DNA of 64,000 nucleotides, taken from assembly GCF_042683045.1 (NCBI RefSeq), contig NZ_JBHUIT010000017.1:264306-328305 (forward strand), given 5' to 3'. Each line of letters starts with the position of its first letter. Position 1 is the stretch's first letter. Source of the stretch: Luteolibacter algae. GTDB lineage: Bacteria > Verrucomicrobiota > Verrucomicrobiia > Verrucomicrobiales > Akkermansiaceae. The notes beneath the pieces were generated by a model that ran no database searches, had not been told where the DNA came from, and saw only the letters and a list, made by a program, of their open reading frames with translations. Below, one piece after another: positions 16,319-25,280 of this stretch. Made by a program: the position numbers and the translations under genes.

Positions 16319-16978
16319 TTAGGTTGGAGATGCGGTCTGAAGCAGAACTTCCGTGATTGTTTGCACGTGGCTGGGCGGTAGGGATTCCGGGACGAGGCTG
16401 CCCAGAACGATTCTGCCGTAGGGGGTCTCGCAGGGAATGACTTCCAGAATGGACGCCGGACCGATTTTTACATGGATGTTCCCTGAACCGCGGGAAGCAA
16501 GCGCGAGATTCCGCGCCATAAAGTGAAGGCGGCCGTGACCACTTTCATCAAAAATGACTTTGCCGTCCCGATCCAGAATGAAGATATCTCGGGCGGAAAA
16601 GTTTTTTGCCAGCCAATCGCGGAAAATTCGGATGCGTTCCAGGAAGCGGGATTGTGATGGCGCAGCCGGTAAAGGTGCCGGTGCTCCAGGCTGGGGTGAT
16701 TTCTCCTGGCTTGATTCCGTGCGATCAGAGGCGGGTGGCGCACTGGCGGGCGGCGAAGCCTCAGCTTCGGACTTCTCCTCTTCAACCTCTGTATCCCGTA
16801 GCGAGGGCGGGCTTTCCTGGTCCCGAGCCACTGCGGCTTCCGGTTTGATAAAACCAATGAAGTCGGCATCGAAGCCGGGATCCGCCGCCGTCAGCCTGGC
16901 AGGAGCTACAGGGCGTAGGAGCTGCTCCGCCAAATGCCGGACTTCTGAGGGGTCAAGCCATGGATTGATCGGGTCCAT
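16319..16978 (-). CDS. ParA-linked protein with roadblock-like C-terminal domain
   Basis: The 219-aa product has a short N-terminal part (PINPWLDPSEVRHLAEQLL), a long acidic Pro/Ala/Ser-rich linker (about 50-110), and a C-terminal domain of about 100 residues. The domain's pattern (IFILDRDGKVIFDE, then FMARNLALASR, then GPASILEVIPCETPYGRIVLGSLVPE) resembles roadblock/LC7 or MglB-like folds. Its start codon overlaps the ParA stop codon (TGATG), so the two are translationally coupled. Roadblock proteins regulate small NTPases, so it could regulate or localise the ParA ATPase (inference). The fold call is uncertain. Confidence 0.6.
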   Translation of the reverse strand: MDPINPWLDPSEVRHLAEQLLRPVAPARLTAADPGFDADFIGFIKPEAAVARDQESPPSLRDTEVEEEKSEAEASPPASAPPASDRTESSQEKSPQPGAPAPLPAAPSQSRFLERIRIFRDWLAKNFSARDIFILDRDGKVIFDESGHGRLHFMARNLALASRGSGNIHVKIGPASILEVIPCETPYGRIVLGSLVPESLPPSHVQTITEVLLQTASPT

Positions 16979-17814
16979 CAGTGTGATTGAAACGATGAGT
17001 TTTGCCTGGATTTCTTGAGCTTGGCCTGGATTTCGGCGCGTAGGGAATCGAAAATGATTTCTGCTCCTTTTCCTTCTTCCAGAATACCGACGGGTAAGCC
17101 TTTTGCGCTGGCGCGGACGTAGACTTCATCGCGCAAGATCGGGGTATTGAAGAGCATTTCCGCGGGGAGCAACTGGCGCAATGCATTTGCAGCCTCCGTG
17201 CTTTCCGCCAAATTCTGCTGGAGCATTGTGAGGCATACTCCCAGGACATTGAGCCGCGGATTGATGATCCGAAGTCGGTTCAGTCCTTCCAGGAGCTTGG
17301 GAACCGAACGAATGCCCAGAGGTTCTGCTTGCTGAGGGATGATCAATGCGTCAGCGGATGCGATGATGTCGTTGGTAACCCCAAACAGCCCGGCGGCGGT
17401 ATCAATCAGACAGACATCGAATCGGCGGGCTGCCACATTTCTGAGAAACGCGCGGACACGGGCGAGGTGGGAGCCTGAAGAGCCATTCCCGGCTTCGTAG
17501 TCACTTGCCTGACCGGCAGCCACCAATGAAAAGGTTTCCAGACGGGTGGGGACGACAAGACGGTCCATTGGAATACCGGGATCTGCGAGAAAATCATAGA
17601 AGCCGGAGAGCAATCTGGATTGGCGCGTGAGGGACAGGCCTACCGAGCCCTGGGGATCCGCATCTACGAGCAGGGTGTTATAGCCCGCGCGAGCGAACGC
17701 GTGGGCAAGGTTGATGGAGAGTGTGGTTTTACCCACACCGCCTTTTTGGCTGGAGATTGCGATGCTGATCACGCTTGAGAGAAAAGATTTGTTGGCGGAG
17801 GTTAGCTGTGCCAC
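16978..17814 (-). CDS. ParA/MinD-family ATPase (orphan)
   Basis: The 278-aa product has the deviant Walker A motif KGGVGKTT (residues 24-31), the DADPQGS motif and the DTAAG Walker B-like segment of ParA ATPases. Such proteins segregate plasmids or chromosomes, or position protein clusters at cell poles. There is no parB nearby; the partner is the roadblock-like gene whose start overlaps this stop. That context favours a positioning role over DNA segregation (inference). The start is a GTG at 17814; a second GTG at 17772 sits closer to the ISIAISSQKGG opening and is equally plausible. Confidence 0.86.
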   Translation of the reverse strand: MAQLTSANKSFLSSVISIAISSQKGGVGKTTLSINLAHAFARAGYNTLLVDADPQGSVGLSLTRQSRLLSGFYDFLADPGIPMDRLVVPTRLETFSLVAAGQASDYEAGNGSSGSHLARVRAFLRNVAARRFDVCLIDTAAGLFGVTNDIIASADALIIPQQAEPLGIRSVPKLLEGLNRLRIINPRLNVLGVCLTMLQQNLAESTEAANALRQLLPAEMLFNTPILRDEVYVRASAKGLPVGILEEGKGAEIIFDSLRAEIQAKLKKSRQNSSFQSH

Positions 17815-17897
17815 TCCATTTCGGAAGTCTTTTCTTCCATCTTGGCAGCAGCTGGATTTTCCTCGATAAGAAGTCAGTGTTAAGGGAGGTTATCTGA

Positions 17898-20066
17898 ATG
17901 ATTGGAAGCAAGGTGTATTTCGGCCTGATTGCGATGGCGCTCACGTCGATTGTGGGATGTGATGGGAGGAAAGAGAAAGCCGGAGACGGAGTCCGGAAGG
18001 AGGCGGCCGGGAAGCTGGGTATGGATTTCCGCACGAACCGGATGGTAAATCTCCCGGGAGATGTTTATCGACAAGCTGGGACCTCTCCGGTTTTTTGGCA
18101 GCCATGGACAAAAGCCTCTTTGGATGAAGCGCGCTCCTCAGGAAAATTGATCCTGGCCATGCTGATTTCTCCGAAATGTCCTGATTATGACTGGGTTCTG
18201 AGGGATATCGACGACGCGCCGGATTTGGTGAAAATATTCAACAACGATTACCAGCCGATACTAATAGACGTCTCCGCTACGCGAGAAATGGCAGTCCTGG
18301 CTGTGGAACTCTGCAGTGAGACAAAGATCAATATCAGTTTTCCTTTGATGGTGTGGTTTTCTCCGGACGGGGATCCTCTGGCGTGGTTTCCAGCCTATGG
18401 CGATGCGTCGAAAAGTTTCAGCGAAAAATTTTATCGAAGTCATAACATGATCGATAAGATGTGGACCGAAGATCCGCAATACATCACGGAAAATAGCAGA
18501 CTCTCCCACGCTCTCCGGCGCGAACGGATGGAGAAGGAGGTAGCATCTCAAAAGTGCAGTGAAGCTCCAGCGGAAGATTCACTCAAAGCATTGCGGCAAC
18601 TTACTTCACTCTATGATGCTGGTTCGCGATCCTTTGATGGAATTGGCAGAAACTTCCCATCCGGTGTGCTAAACCTTTTGGCAACCGTCGTCAGCACGGA
18701 TTCGATACCTTCCGATATTAGAGAGAAATCCGAATCCGTGCTCGGAATGTTGGTTGAAGATCTCCTGGTTAGCCCGATGTTCGATCCTCTCGACGGGGGA
18801 ATTTTCAGCTCAAAACGTGGCACAGGATGGGAGCTGCCATTTTTCAACCGGAATAGTGCGACACAAGCCCAAGCTGTCTGTGCATTGTTGAATGTTTATG
18901 AAGCTAGCGGGGATAAACGCGTTCTGGCCAAGGCCTCCGCAGCTCTGCTTTTCATGGAAAAAGAGTATGAAACGCATGACGGTCTCTTTTGTCTTGGTGC
19001 CGCCCGCAATATTCATTCGGAGAATTGGCTCTGGAGAATGAGCGAAATCAGCGAATTGCTTGATCCGGAAGAGCAGAGACTTTGGGTCTCCGCCAGTGGG
19101 ATGAAGGAAATGGGGAATATCCCGGCGGATGTGGATCCCGAGCGGAAATACTTCAGACAAAATACGATCGGGCTCCGGAAAACGATCGGGGAATTGGCCG
19201 CAGAAAGTGGATGGGACGACACTTCTGTGACAAATGAAATGGAGATCGTCCGCGATAAATTGCTGAAAGCCAGGCAACTGCGAACCGGTAAGATCATTGA
19301 TGCGACTGATGCCAACTGCGAGGCCAGCCTGAACATCGTCCAAGTTTATGCCGCCTTTTACCGCGCGACAGGTGATGATCAATACAGACAAAAAGCTGTG
19401 GAATTGCTCCGCAGAGTCCAGGAAAGATTTTTCATCGGGCCGGAGCTTCAGCTCTTTGCCGGAGGCCACAAAAAAAGCTTGGTCGCCGGTCGGGCGTATC
19501 TCTATGCGCTGGCCATGCAAGCGGTCCTCGATGTCGCTGGAATCACACTGGATGAAGAGCTCCTCCTCCTTGCCGATGATTTGGCTACCACCACTGGCGA
19601 AATTTTTTCTACTGGCGACTATCTCCGCGAATGCCCTCCGGCAGCCGATATTTTGAAGCTGCCGATTTCTGATAAATTACTTATTCTCAACGAATCGACA
19701 AAAGAACTGCTTTCCATCGCGGAATCGCGCATGCAAGCGCTTGGGAGGCCTATGCTGGAATCTTTTGCCAGTCTGGCAAGCAGCCTTCCCACTGAATCCA
19801 CAGCTTTTCCGAACTTATATATAGGCATTATCCGAGGAGCCATCATCCGGGAGCACAGTCCGGTGATTGTCTATGGTGAGGAGATTTCTGATGAGATGAG
19901 GAATGCAATCAGTCGCACCTCTCTAACAGCTGTCCGTAGGGATATGGCTCTGGCTTTATTGGAAGATCAAATGGAAGCGGACGAAGTTCTCCTGATAAAT
20001 CCTCAGAAAAACGTTAAAAGAATAAAAAACGCAGCGGATATTTCTTCTCGCGCCTTGCGTAATTGA
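17898..20066 (+). CDS. Lipoprotein related to the YyaL/DUF255 thioredoxin-like family (degenerate active site)
   Basis: The 722-aa product has a lipoprotein signal with lipobox IVGC (C21) and a good ribosome site (GGGAGG) eight bases before the ATG. Its N-terminal part follows the DUF255 pattern (FWQPWTKASLDEARSSGKLILAMLIS, split here). The family's ChWCH motif is replaced by PKCPDYDW, so only one Cys remains. The later part matches the helical (alpha/alpha)-barrel region of YyaL: FDPLDGGIFSS, then GWELPFFNRNSATQAQAVCALLN where relatives have W-PHFEKMLYD. Most likely an envelope protein that lost the dithiol chemistry. Downstream is the PTPDL-like gene on the same strand. Confidence 0.75.
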   Translation: MIGSKVYFGLIAMALTSIVGCDGRKEKAGDGVRKEAAGKLGMDFRTNRMVNLPGDVYRQAGTSPVFWQPWTKASLDEARSSGKLILAMLISPKCPDYDWVLRDIDDAPDLVKIFNNDYQPILIDVSATREMAVLAVELCSETKINISFPLMVWFSPDGDPLAWFPAYGDASKSFSEKFYRSHNMIDKMWTEDPQYITENSRLSHALRRERMEKEVASQKCSEAPAEDSLKALRQLTSLYDAGSRSFDGIGRNFPSGVLNLLATVVSTDSIPSDIREKSESVLGMLVEDLLVSPMFDPLDGGIFSSKRGTGWELPFFNRNSATQAQAVCALLNVYEASGDKRVLAKASAALLFMEKEYETHDGLFCLGAARNIHSENWLWRMSEISELLDPEEQRLWVSASGMKEMGNIPADVDPERKYFRQNTIGLRKTIGELAAESGWDDTSVTNEMEIVRDKLLKARQLRTGKIIDATDANCEASLNIVQVYAAFYRATGDDQYRQKAVELLRRVQERFFIGPELQLFAGGHKKSLVAGRAYLYALAMQAVLDVAGITLDEELLLLADDLATTTGEIFSTGDYLRECPPAADILKLPISDKLLILNESTKELLSIAESRMQALGRPMLESFASLASSLPTESTAFPNLYIGIIRGAIIREHSPVIVYGEEISDEMRNAISRTSLTAVRRDMALALLEDQMEADEVLLINPQKNVKRIKNAADISSRALRN

Positions 20067-20114
20067 TAAAAATGGTGGTTTCTACCTGTGACAATACAAC
20101 GAAGTAAAAATCCC

Positions 20115-21179
20115 ATGAAAATTTCTGTAAGCCCATTTATCCTTGCTACCTTCCTCTCCTGCTCGCAGATCCTGTTTGCCGACACGATTGTCCTCAAAAA
20201 CGGAGATAGGCTGGAAGGCCGGGTTCTCCGGGATGAAGGAGATAACTATGTGGTGGAAGTGAACGTGACCGCCACCATCAAGGATGAGAAGATCATCCCG
20301 AAGTCCGAGGTGAAGTTTGTCAGTAAGGACAAGGCGGACGAAAAAGCTTTTGAAAAGCTTGCGGATTATGTCCCGACCCCTGACTTCCTCAATGTGGAGG
20401 GATATCAGCAGCGTATCCGGGACCTGGAAGGTTTCGTGAGCGAGTATCCGAAAAGCGGCAATGTATATGAGGCCAAGAAGATGCTCACGAAATTGAAAGA
20501 GGAGCTTGCCGTCGTGGAAAACGGCGGAATCAAATTCGGGGACAAATTGATCAGCGGAGACGAATATGCTGAAAACGCCTACGAATTCGATGCCCGCATC
20601 GCTGAGAGGAATATCGAAGAAACGATCGCGCGGCGGGACTTCCTAAGTGCTTTGCGCCTGTTCAGCGAATACGATTCCGTTTTCAATGACGCTGAGAATC
20701 GGGACGAACTGGTTGCCAAAATCCAGCAGGTTCTCAAAGCGTATGGTGCCAGCTTGGACGCAAACCTTGCCAGCTTGGACAGCCGTTTGGAAAAGCGTAA
20801 GACCGGATTGGACCGGATGTCCGGTGAGGACCGCGCTAATACCCAGCGTGCGCTCGACGATCAGATGGCTAAAATCCAAGCAAGATATGAGAAGGAAAAG
20901 GCCAATCGTGGAAGCTGGGTCACGCCGGACGCATTTCATAAGGAATCCCTTACCGAAGCCCGCCGCCAGGTGGAGACGGAAACCCGTAGATTGAGCTCGG
21001 CTAAGAATCAGAAGGAACTGGAGAAGCCAGTGGCGGAAGCGTATCGCGAGGTATGGGGTCAGCTTGAATCCGGAACCGAGGAGGAAAAGAAAGCCGCATT
21101 GTCGGCGGCAAAAAGCTATAAGATTCCCGCTCCGTATCTCGAAAAACTTCAAGAGCGTGCAAATCTGCCTGCCAAATAG
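20115..21179 (+). CDS. Exported helical protein (PTPDL-like)
   Basis: The 354-aa product from the ATG at 20115 has a signal peptide (MKISVSPFILATFLSCSQILFA). A small beta-rich segment follows at once (DTIVLKNGDRLEGRVLRDEG), like the KNGD-x-EG-x-V motif of many planctomycete and verrucomicrobial surface proteins. After YVPTPDFLN the rest is long and helical, highly charged, with probable coiled coils. The VPTPD string recalls a family called PTPDL in related genomes; this is from memory. Function is unknown. It lies 48 bases after the YyaL-like gene and 24 bases before hisB, on the same strand. Confidence 0.7.
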   Translation: MKISVSPFILATFLSCSQILFADTIVLKNGDRLEGRVLRDEGDNYVVEVNVTATIKDEKIIPKSEVKFVSKDKADEKAFEKLADYVPTPDFLNVEGYQQRIRDLEGFVSEYPKSGNVYEAKKMLTKLKEELAVVENGGIKFGDKLISGDEYAENAYEFDARIAERNIEETIARRDFLSALRLFSEYDSVFNDAENRDELVAKIQQVLKAYGASLDANLASLDSRLEKRKTGLDRMSGEDRANTQRALDDQMAKIQARYEKEKANRGSWVTPDAFHKESLTEARRQVETETRRLSSAKNQKELEKPVAEAYREVWGQLESGTEEEKKAALSAAKSYKIPAPYLEKLQERANLPAK

Positions 21180-21203
21180 TCCGGTAGTGAAATTTAATTA
21201 AAA

Positions 21204-21794
21204 ATGAGCGGTAGAATATCCAAACGCAGTAGGAAAACGGCGGAAACCAAGATTGATCTCTCGATTGATCTCGATGGTTCTGGAAACTCGGATGTCAAAA
21301 CGGGAATCCCGTTTTTTGACCACATGCTGACTTTGTTCACAAAGCACGGCCTGTTTGATCTGTATGCAAGAGTCGATGGAGACATTGAGGTGGATTCCCA
21401 CCACACCATCGAAGACACTGGCATCGTGATTGGTGAGTGCATGAAGGAGGCCCTCGGCACGAAAGAAGGAATCCGCCGCTATGGTTCCGTGTATCTGCCA
21501 ATGGATGAAACGCTCGTTCGCGTCGTGGTGGATCTGAGCAATCGTCCCCATTTGGAATTCCGCGCCCCGGTTGGCACTCCCGATGCCCCGAACATGCCGT
21601 TTACCTTGGTCGAGGAATTCTGCCGCGCGCTAGCAAGTAACCTACGCGCCAACATTCACGTGGAATTACTCTACGGTCGGGATGGGCATCATATTGCCGA
21701 AGCAATTTTCAAAGGCTTGGCGCGAGCTCTGCGCGAAGCTTGTGAAAAAGATGCGCGAGTCAAAGGAATTCCCAGCACCAAGGAGGCTCTGTGA
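21204..21794 (+). CDS. hisB: Imidazoleglycerol-phosphate dehydratase
   Basis: HisB removes water from imidazoleglycerol phosphate, step six or seven of histidine synthesis depending on the count. The 196-aa monofunctional enzyme has the metal-binding His motifs GIPFFDHMLTLFTKHG, DSHHTIEDTG, and GRDGHHIAEAIFKGLARAL near the end. It lacks the phosphatase domain fused in E. coli. Its stop overlaps the GTG start of hisH by four bases. Confidence 0.96.
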   Translation: MSGRISKRSRKTAETKIDLSIDLDGSGNSDVKTGIPFFDHMLTLFTKHGLFDLYARVDGDIEVDSHHTIEDTGIVIGECMKEALGTKEGIRRYGSVYLPMDETLVRVVVDLSNRPHLEFRAPVGTPDAPNMPFTLVEEFCRALASNLRANIHVELLYGRDGHHIAEAIFKGLARALREACEKDARVKGIPSTKEAL

Positions 21795-22405
21795 ACGTAG
21801 GTTTAGTGGATTATGGCGGGGGCAATCTCCGCAGTGTGGCAAACGCGCTCCATGCCATCGGTGTGGATCCGAAAATCATCAACACTCCGGAGGAATTAGC
21901 AGATGTGACTCACGTGATCTTGCCCGGACAGGGCGAGTTCGGCGATGTCATACGTCAATTGCAAAAACGGAATCTGGTTTCGGCACTCAGAGATTGGATC
22001 GCCGCGGGAAAGCCTTACTTCGGCATTTGTGTGGGTTATCAGATTCTTTTCGACGGTAGTGATGAAGCTCCGGAGGTGCCTGGGCTTGGAATCGTCAAAG
22101 GACGCTGCAGTCGTTTTTCTGAGGCAGAAGGTAAGAAAATCCCTCAGATGGGCTGGAATGGGGCTACCCCTCCGGATGCCGGGCAAGGATATTGGAAAGG
22201 TCTCGGGGAAGAACCTTATTTTTATTTTGTTCATTCCTATTTCCCGGTCGTTACGGATCCGGAGTGGGCCGTCGCGGAGACGGATTATGCAGGAGAAAAA
22301 TTCGCGGCGTCAGTGGAAAAAGGAAAGGTTCTGGCCTGTCAGTTCCATCCGGAGAAAAGTCAGGATGCTGGTTTGACCCTCCTCAAGAATTTTCTAGGAC
22401 TCTGA
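21791..22405 (+). CDS. hisH: Imidazole glycerol phosphate synthase, glutamine amidotransferase subunit
   Basis: HisH releases ammonia from glutamine and channels it to HisF. The 204-aa class I glutaminase shows the nucleophile Cys in YFGICVGYQIL and the catalytic His/Glu in CQFHPEKSQ, with an early YGGGNLRSV motif. The start is GTG overlapping the hisB stop (GTGA), a coupled pair. hisF and hisA are not in the window. It is convergent with the DUF2071 gene, three bases away. Confidence 0.96.
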   Translation: MNVGLVDYGGGNLRSVANALHAIGVDPKIINTPEELADVTHVILPGQGEFGDVIRQLQKRNLVSALRDWIAAGKPYFGICVGYQILFDGSDEAPEVPGLGIVKGRCSRFSEAEGKKIPQMGWNGATPPDAGQGYWKGLGEEPYFYFVHSYFPVVTDPEWAVAETDYAGEKFAASVEKGKVLACQFHPEKSQDAGLTLLKNFLGL

Positions 22406-22408
22406 TTT

Positions 22409-23152
22409 TCACACAGGCTTCAACGGGAAGACACTGACGTCCACCGGAGCAGCCGCGAGCATTGATTGGGGTGTCCCGAGAGGTGACGGAAACCCATTTA
22501 GTTGAAAAGGAATACGAGAGTATTCCGCGTTCTGCATTGGCTCGATCCGATATGGCCGATGATGCACACGCCCACTGAATAGTCTTCCATGGGAATCTGT
22601 CGAATATAGCGCATAGCGCTCTACTAAAAACCACTCCAGAGTGCCGGGAGCCGCAGGCCTCGGATCTTGGGCAAGGGGATAGTCGAAATCCGCTCCCGGT
22701 AGGGATGATGATCTGCGATGGCTGTGGTAATTGATTCGCCCGTCGTGAGTCTGAGATGACATTTTCGCATGCTCGTATGGCAAATGAAAGGCCTTCCGTG
22801 CGAGCTCGACGGCAATGGGTTGATTGCAATCCAGGGAGAAAAACCAAACACCGGGGCGTCCATTTTCATCGTAGACATACGTCCGCACGTTCAATTCGTG
22901 AAACCAGGACAGCCAAGGCAGTGGGGGACAAAAAGCAGGGCGGATGCGTTGCATGAAGAACGGAACGATGCCGATCCATCCCTTCCCGTCGAACGTATCG
23001 AGCCAGAGGTTCTTTGGAAGCCGGCCGGCAATGATCTCGGGCTCGATGGACCAATGGAAGAAGCCCAACCCAGCCCAGCACTGTTTCATCACCGGTCTGC
23101 CAGCGGGGCGCAAGCATGATGCCAGGCGTTGTTCTTGGGAGGGAAGCTGCAT
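22409..23152 (-). CDS. DUF2071 (YqjF-like) protein at the end of the polyketide locus
   Basis: The 247-aa product matches DUF2071: WAGLGFFHWSIEPE, then LPKNLWLDTFDGKGWIGIVPF, ELNVRTYV, and GVWFFSLDCNQPIAVELAR with LPYEHAKM, in the usual order. The biochemical role of the family is unknown; the fold is thought to be similar to acetoacetate decarboxylase-like proteins. It begins 12 bases after the stop of the type III polyketide synthase, so it is likely co-transcribed and may act on its product (inference). Confidence 0.88.
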   Translation of the reverse strand: MQLPSQEQRLASCLRPAGRPVMKQCWAGLGFFHWSIEPEIIAGRLPKNLWLDTFDGKGWIGIVPFFMQRIRPAFCPPLPWLSWFHELNVRTYVYDENGRPGVWFFSLDCNQPIAVELARKAFHLPYEHAKMSSQTHDGRINYHSHRRSSSLPGADFDYPLAQDPRPAAPGTLEWFLVERYALYSTDSHGRLFSGRVHHRPYRIEPMQNAEYSRIPFQLNGFPSPLGTPQSMLAAAPVDVSVFPLKPV

Positions 23153-23164
23153 TACGGAAAAGAG

Positions 23165-24193
23165 CTATCTGCTTATGTGGCATGAATGGGCTGCAAAGCC
23201 TGCGCCGAATGCAGTCAGCCACAACTGGTTATCCTCCGGATGGGAACCCAAACGCTCGGCTAGGGCGAATAAAACGGATGGGCTGGACATATTGCCATGG
23301 CGGCGGAGAATTTCCCGCGTTTCCAGGAGGTGATAGCCGGGGATAGCTGTTTCGATCGCTTCGATCACATCGCGTCCTCCGGAATGGGCAAGAATTTGCT
23401 GGGGATGAAACACGCGTTTTTCAAAAAGCGAATTTACTGCTCCTGCGGCCAACCCCGGCACCGAGCGGTGGAGTTGATTTTTCAGTTTTCCTCCGGCATT
23501 GGTAAACCGAATTTTTTCACGATTTTCCGGAATGTGGCAGGTATCGAAATCGTGGAATTTCCACTGATGTTCATCGGTTTTCTCCCCGGTTAGGATCGCT
23601 GCTGCAGCGCCGTCACCAAATAGACACAGTGAGATCAGAACGCCTGGATCATCATCAATGTAAAAGGCTGCCGACGAGATCTCCACGGCGATCATGGCAA
23701 CTTTGTGCGAGGGATTCGCAGCGAGATATCCTTCTGCCGCGCGCAGTGTGGGAATCGCCGCCCCGCAGCCCAGGCCGACAAGATCGAGCAAATAGGCATC
23801 CGTCCTCAATCCGATTTTTTCCGCCACGTAACTGGACGGACCAGGGCATAGATAACCCGTGCAGGTGCACAAAATGAGTGCGTCGATTTCATCCGCATTC
23901 ACATTGGCTTTGAGCAATGCTTCCTGAAGCGCAGAGCAGGCAAGATCGGGCGAATGGATTTCAAAGGACCGGTTCAGTTCCTGTGCGTTTTGGTGGAAGA
24001 TTGAAGTCAGATCCGGCGACGAAAATTGACGGGATTCTATCCCCGAACTGGTGTTCGTGAGGATCTTCTCAAGAAGGTTCCATGACCTGCCCTTCAATGC
24101 CCCGGCATCCGGGTGCAATTGCAGCGATTTCCAGGTTTCTCTTTGAGAGAATGAATGTGTGGGATTGGCCGTTGCCAGTGAGGACAGATACAT
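23165..24193 (-). CDS. Type III polyketide synthase (chalcone/stilbene synthase-like)
   Basis: The 342-aa enzyme has the thiolase fold with the full catalytic triad of the family: C143 in VGLGCGAAIP, H270 in LAHSGGRD and N301 in HGNMSSPSV. Bacterial members condense malonyl-CoA units onto a starter, often fatty acyl-CoA, to make alkylresorcinols, alkylpyrones or naphthalene derivatives. The upstream neighbours are an FAD oxidoreductase and a SAM methyltransferase, the usual tailoring pair for methylated or oxidised polyphenol lipids. The product is not predictable from sequence alone. It sits third in the four-gene locus. Confidence 0.93.
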   Translation of the reverse strand: MYLSSLATANPTHSFSQRETWKSLQLHPDAGALKGRSWNLLEKILTNTSSGIESRQFSSPDLTSIFHQNAQELNRSFEIHSPDLACSALQEALLKANVNADEIDALILCTCTGYLCPGPSSYVAEKIGLRTDAYLLDLVGLGCGAAIPTLRAAEGYLAANPSHKVAMIAVEISSAAFYIDDDPGVLISLCLFGDGAAAAILTGEKTDEHQWKFHDFDTCHIPENREKIRFTNAGGKLKNQLHRSVPGLAAGAVNSLFEKRVFHPQQILAHSGGRDVIEAIETAIPGYHLLETREILRRHGNMSSPSVLFALAERLGSHPEDNQLWLTAFGAGFAAHSCHISR

Positions 24194-24230
24194 GATGATT
24201 TCTATGGGAGATAGCTGGGAAAAATTGAAT

Positions 24231-25280
24231 TTAGCGGATCAGCGCGAGAACTGGCTGTATCGGAGTATGTCTCAGAAGCCATTTGGAGAAGGGTTGGAAC
24301 AGGAGCGGATGGATCATCCGAGAGGCTGTCAGACGCTTCCGGAAGTGATCGGAAAGTGCGGAGTTGATAGAAGAGCAAGTCTCTTCCCAGGTGCTATTAC
24401 TATCTGCGTAGGAAATGAGGTGAGGAGTGGCAATTTCCGCGGATTGGAAGGCCATCGTCATTCCATTGCCGGTAAAGGGTGGGATGATCGCGTGTGAATC
24501 TCCCAATGAGAGAAGGCCGGCGAGGGGAGCTTGCAACCCTAGTTGAAAACCAGCTACCGCATTAAACGATGCCGGCTTCCACTCGGCATCTTCTATTGCG
24601 GATGCGAGAACCGTATTTCCGTTTCTCCGGAGATAAGCGGGAATTAATGATTCTCGCTTTCCGGGGATGGTTTTATCCAACCGGAAAAGTCCGCAGACAT
24701 TGCTCCATCCATTTTCGACAGGAGTGATTCCCAGGTAGCCTTGTGGGCCACTGTGCATTTCCAAATGCGCTTTCTCCGCGGAGTGATTTTCGATTCCGCG
24801 GAGATGGGCTTTTAATCCGATCCATTCTCCTCGGGCGGGTTTGCGTCCGGCGGACCAGACGACGCCGGATTTCCCAGGGTCGATCCTCTGCCGGGATTTC
24901 TGATGAAGCTCTACGCCGAGCGCAACGGCTAGTTTTTGTAGTCGATCATCAAGCAGATAACGGGAAATCGCTATCGCGGGAGCCGGTAGGCTGTTCCTTC
25001 TAAGCAGCTCGTTTTTAGAATACCAGGCAATGCTGGTGTGATGCAGGCAGTCTGAGAATTGCCCGGAGATTCCGAGGTTTTCGAGGGTCTCAGCGCTGAC
25101 ACCGGAAATGAATTCTCCACAAACCCGGTGACGGGGATAGCTGGCGGCTTCATGAAGGATCACTGGGACCTCCCTGCGCCGGAGCGCGATAGCCAAGGAC
25201 AAACCGGTGAGGCCGCCTCCAATGATCGTGATCGTTTTTCTCAAGCTCTGGAAGCTATCACGCGGATTGATCCGCGCCAC
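24231..25280 (-). CDS. FAD-dependent oxidoreductase of the polyketide locus
   Basis: The 349-aa flavoprotein begins with a Rossmann FAD site (IIGGGLTGLSLAIALRR) and has the second FAD motif GDSHAIIPPFTGNGMTMAFQSA, the pattern of geranylgeranyl-reductase-like and group A monooxygenases. RHRVCGEFISG after the first helix is also typical. Its ATG lies 40 bases inside the methyltransferase gene; a TTG 36 bases further in is possible. Coupled expression with the methyltransferase and the polyketide synthase suggests it hydroxylates or reduces the polyketide (inference). Confidence 0.87.
   Translation of the reverse strand: MARINPRDSFQSLRKTITIIGGGLTGLSLAIALRRREVPVILHEAASYPRHRVCGEFISGVSAETLENLGISGQFSDCLHHTSIAWYSKNELLRRNSLPAPAIAISRYLLDDRLQKLAVALGVELHQKSRQRIDPGKSGVVWSAGRKPARGEWIGLKAHLRGIENHSAEKAHLEMHSGPQGYLGITPVENGWSNVCGLFRLDKTIPGKRESLIPAYLRRNGNTVLASAIEDAEWKPASFNAVAGFQLGLQAPLAGLLSLGDSHAIIPPFTGNGMTMAFQSAEIATPHLISYADSNSTWEETCSSINSALSDHFRKRLTASRMIHPLLFQPFSKWLLRHTPIQPVLALIR

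Noticed and set aside
18810..19520. 236-codon minus-strand frame inside the YyaL-like gene
   Set aside because: Antisense to a gene with a signal, good ribosome site and family pattern; no motif of its own.
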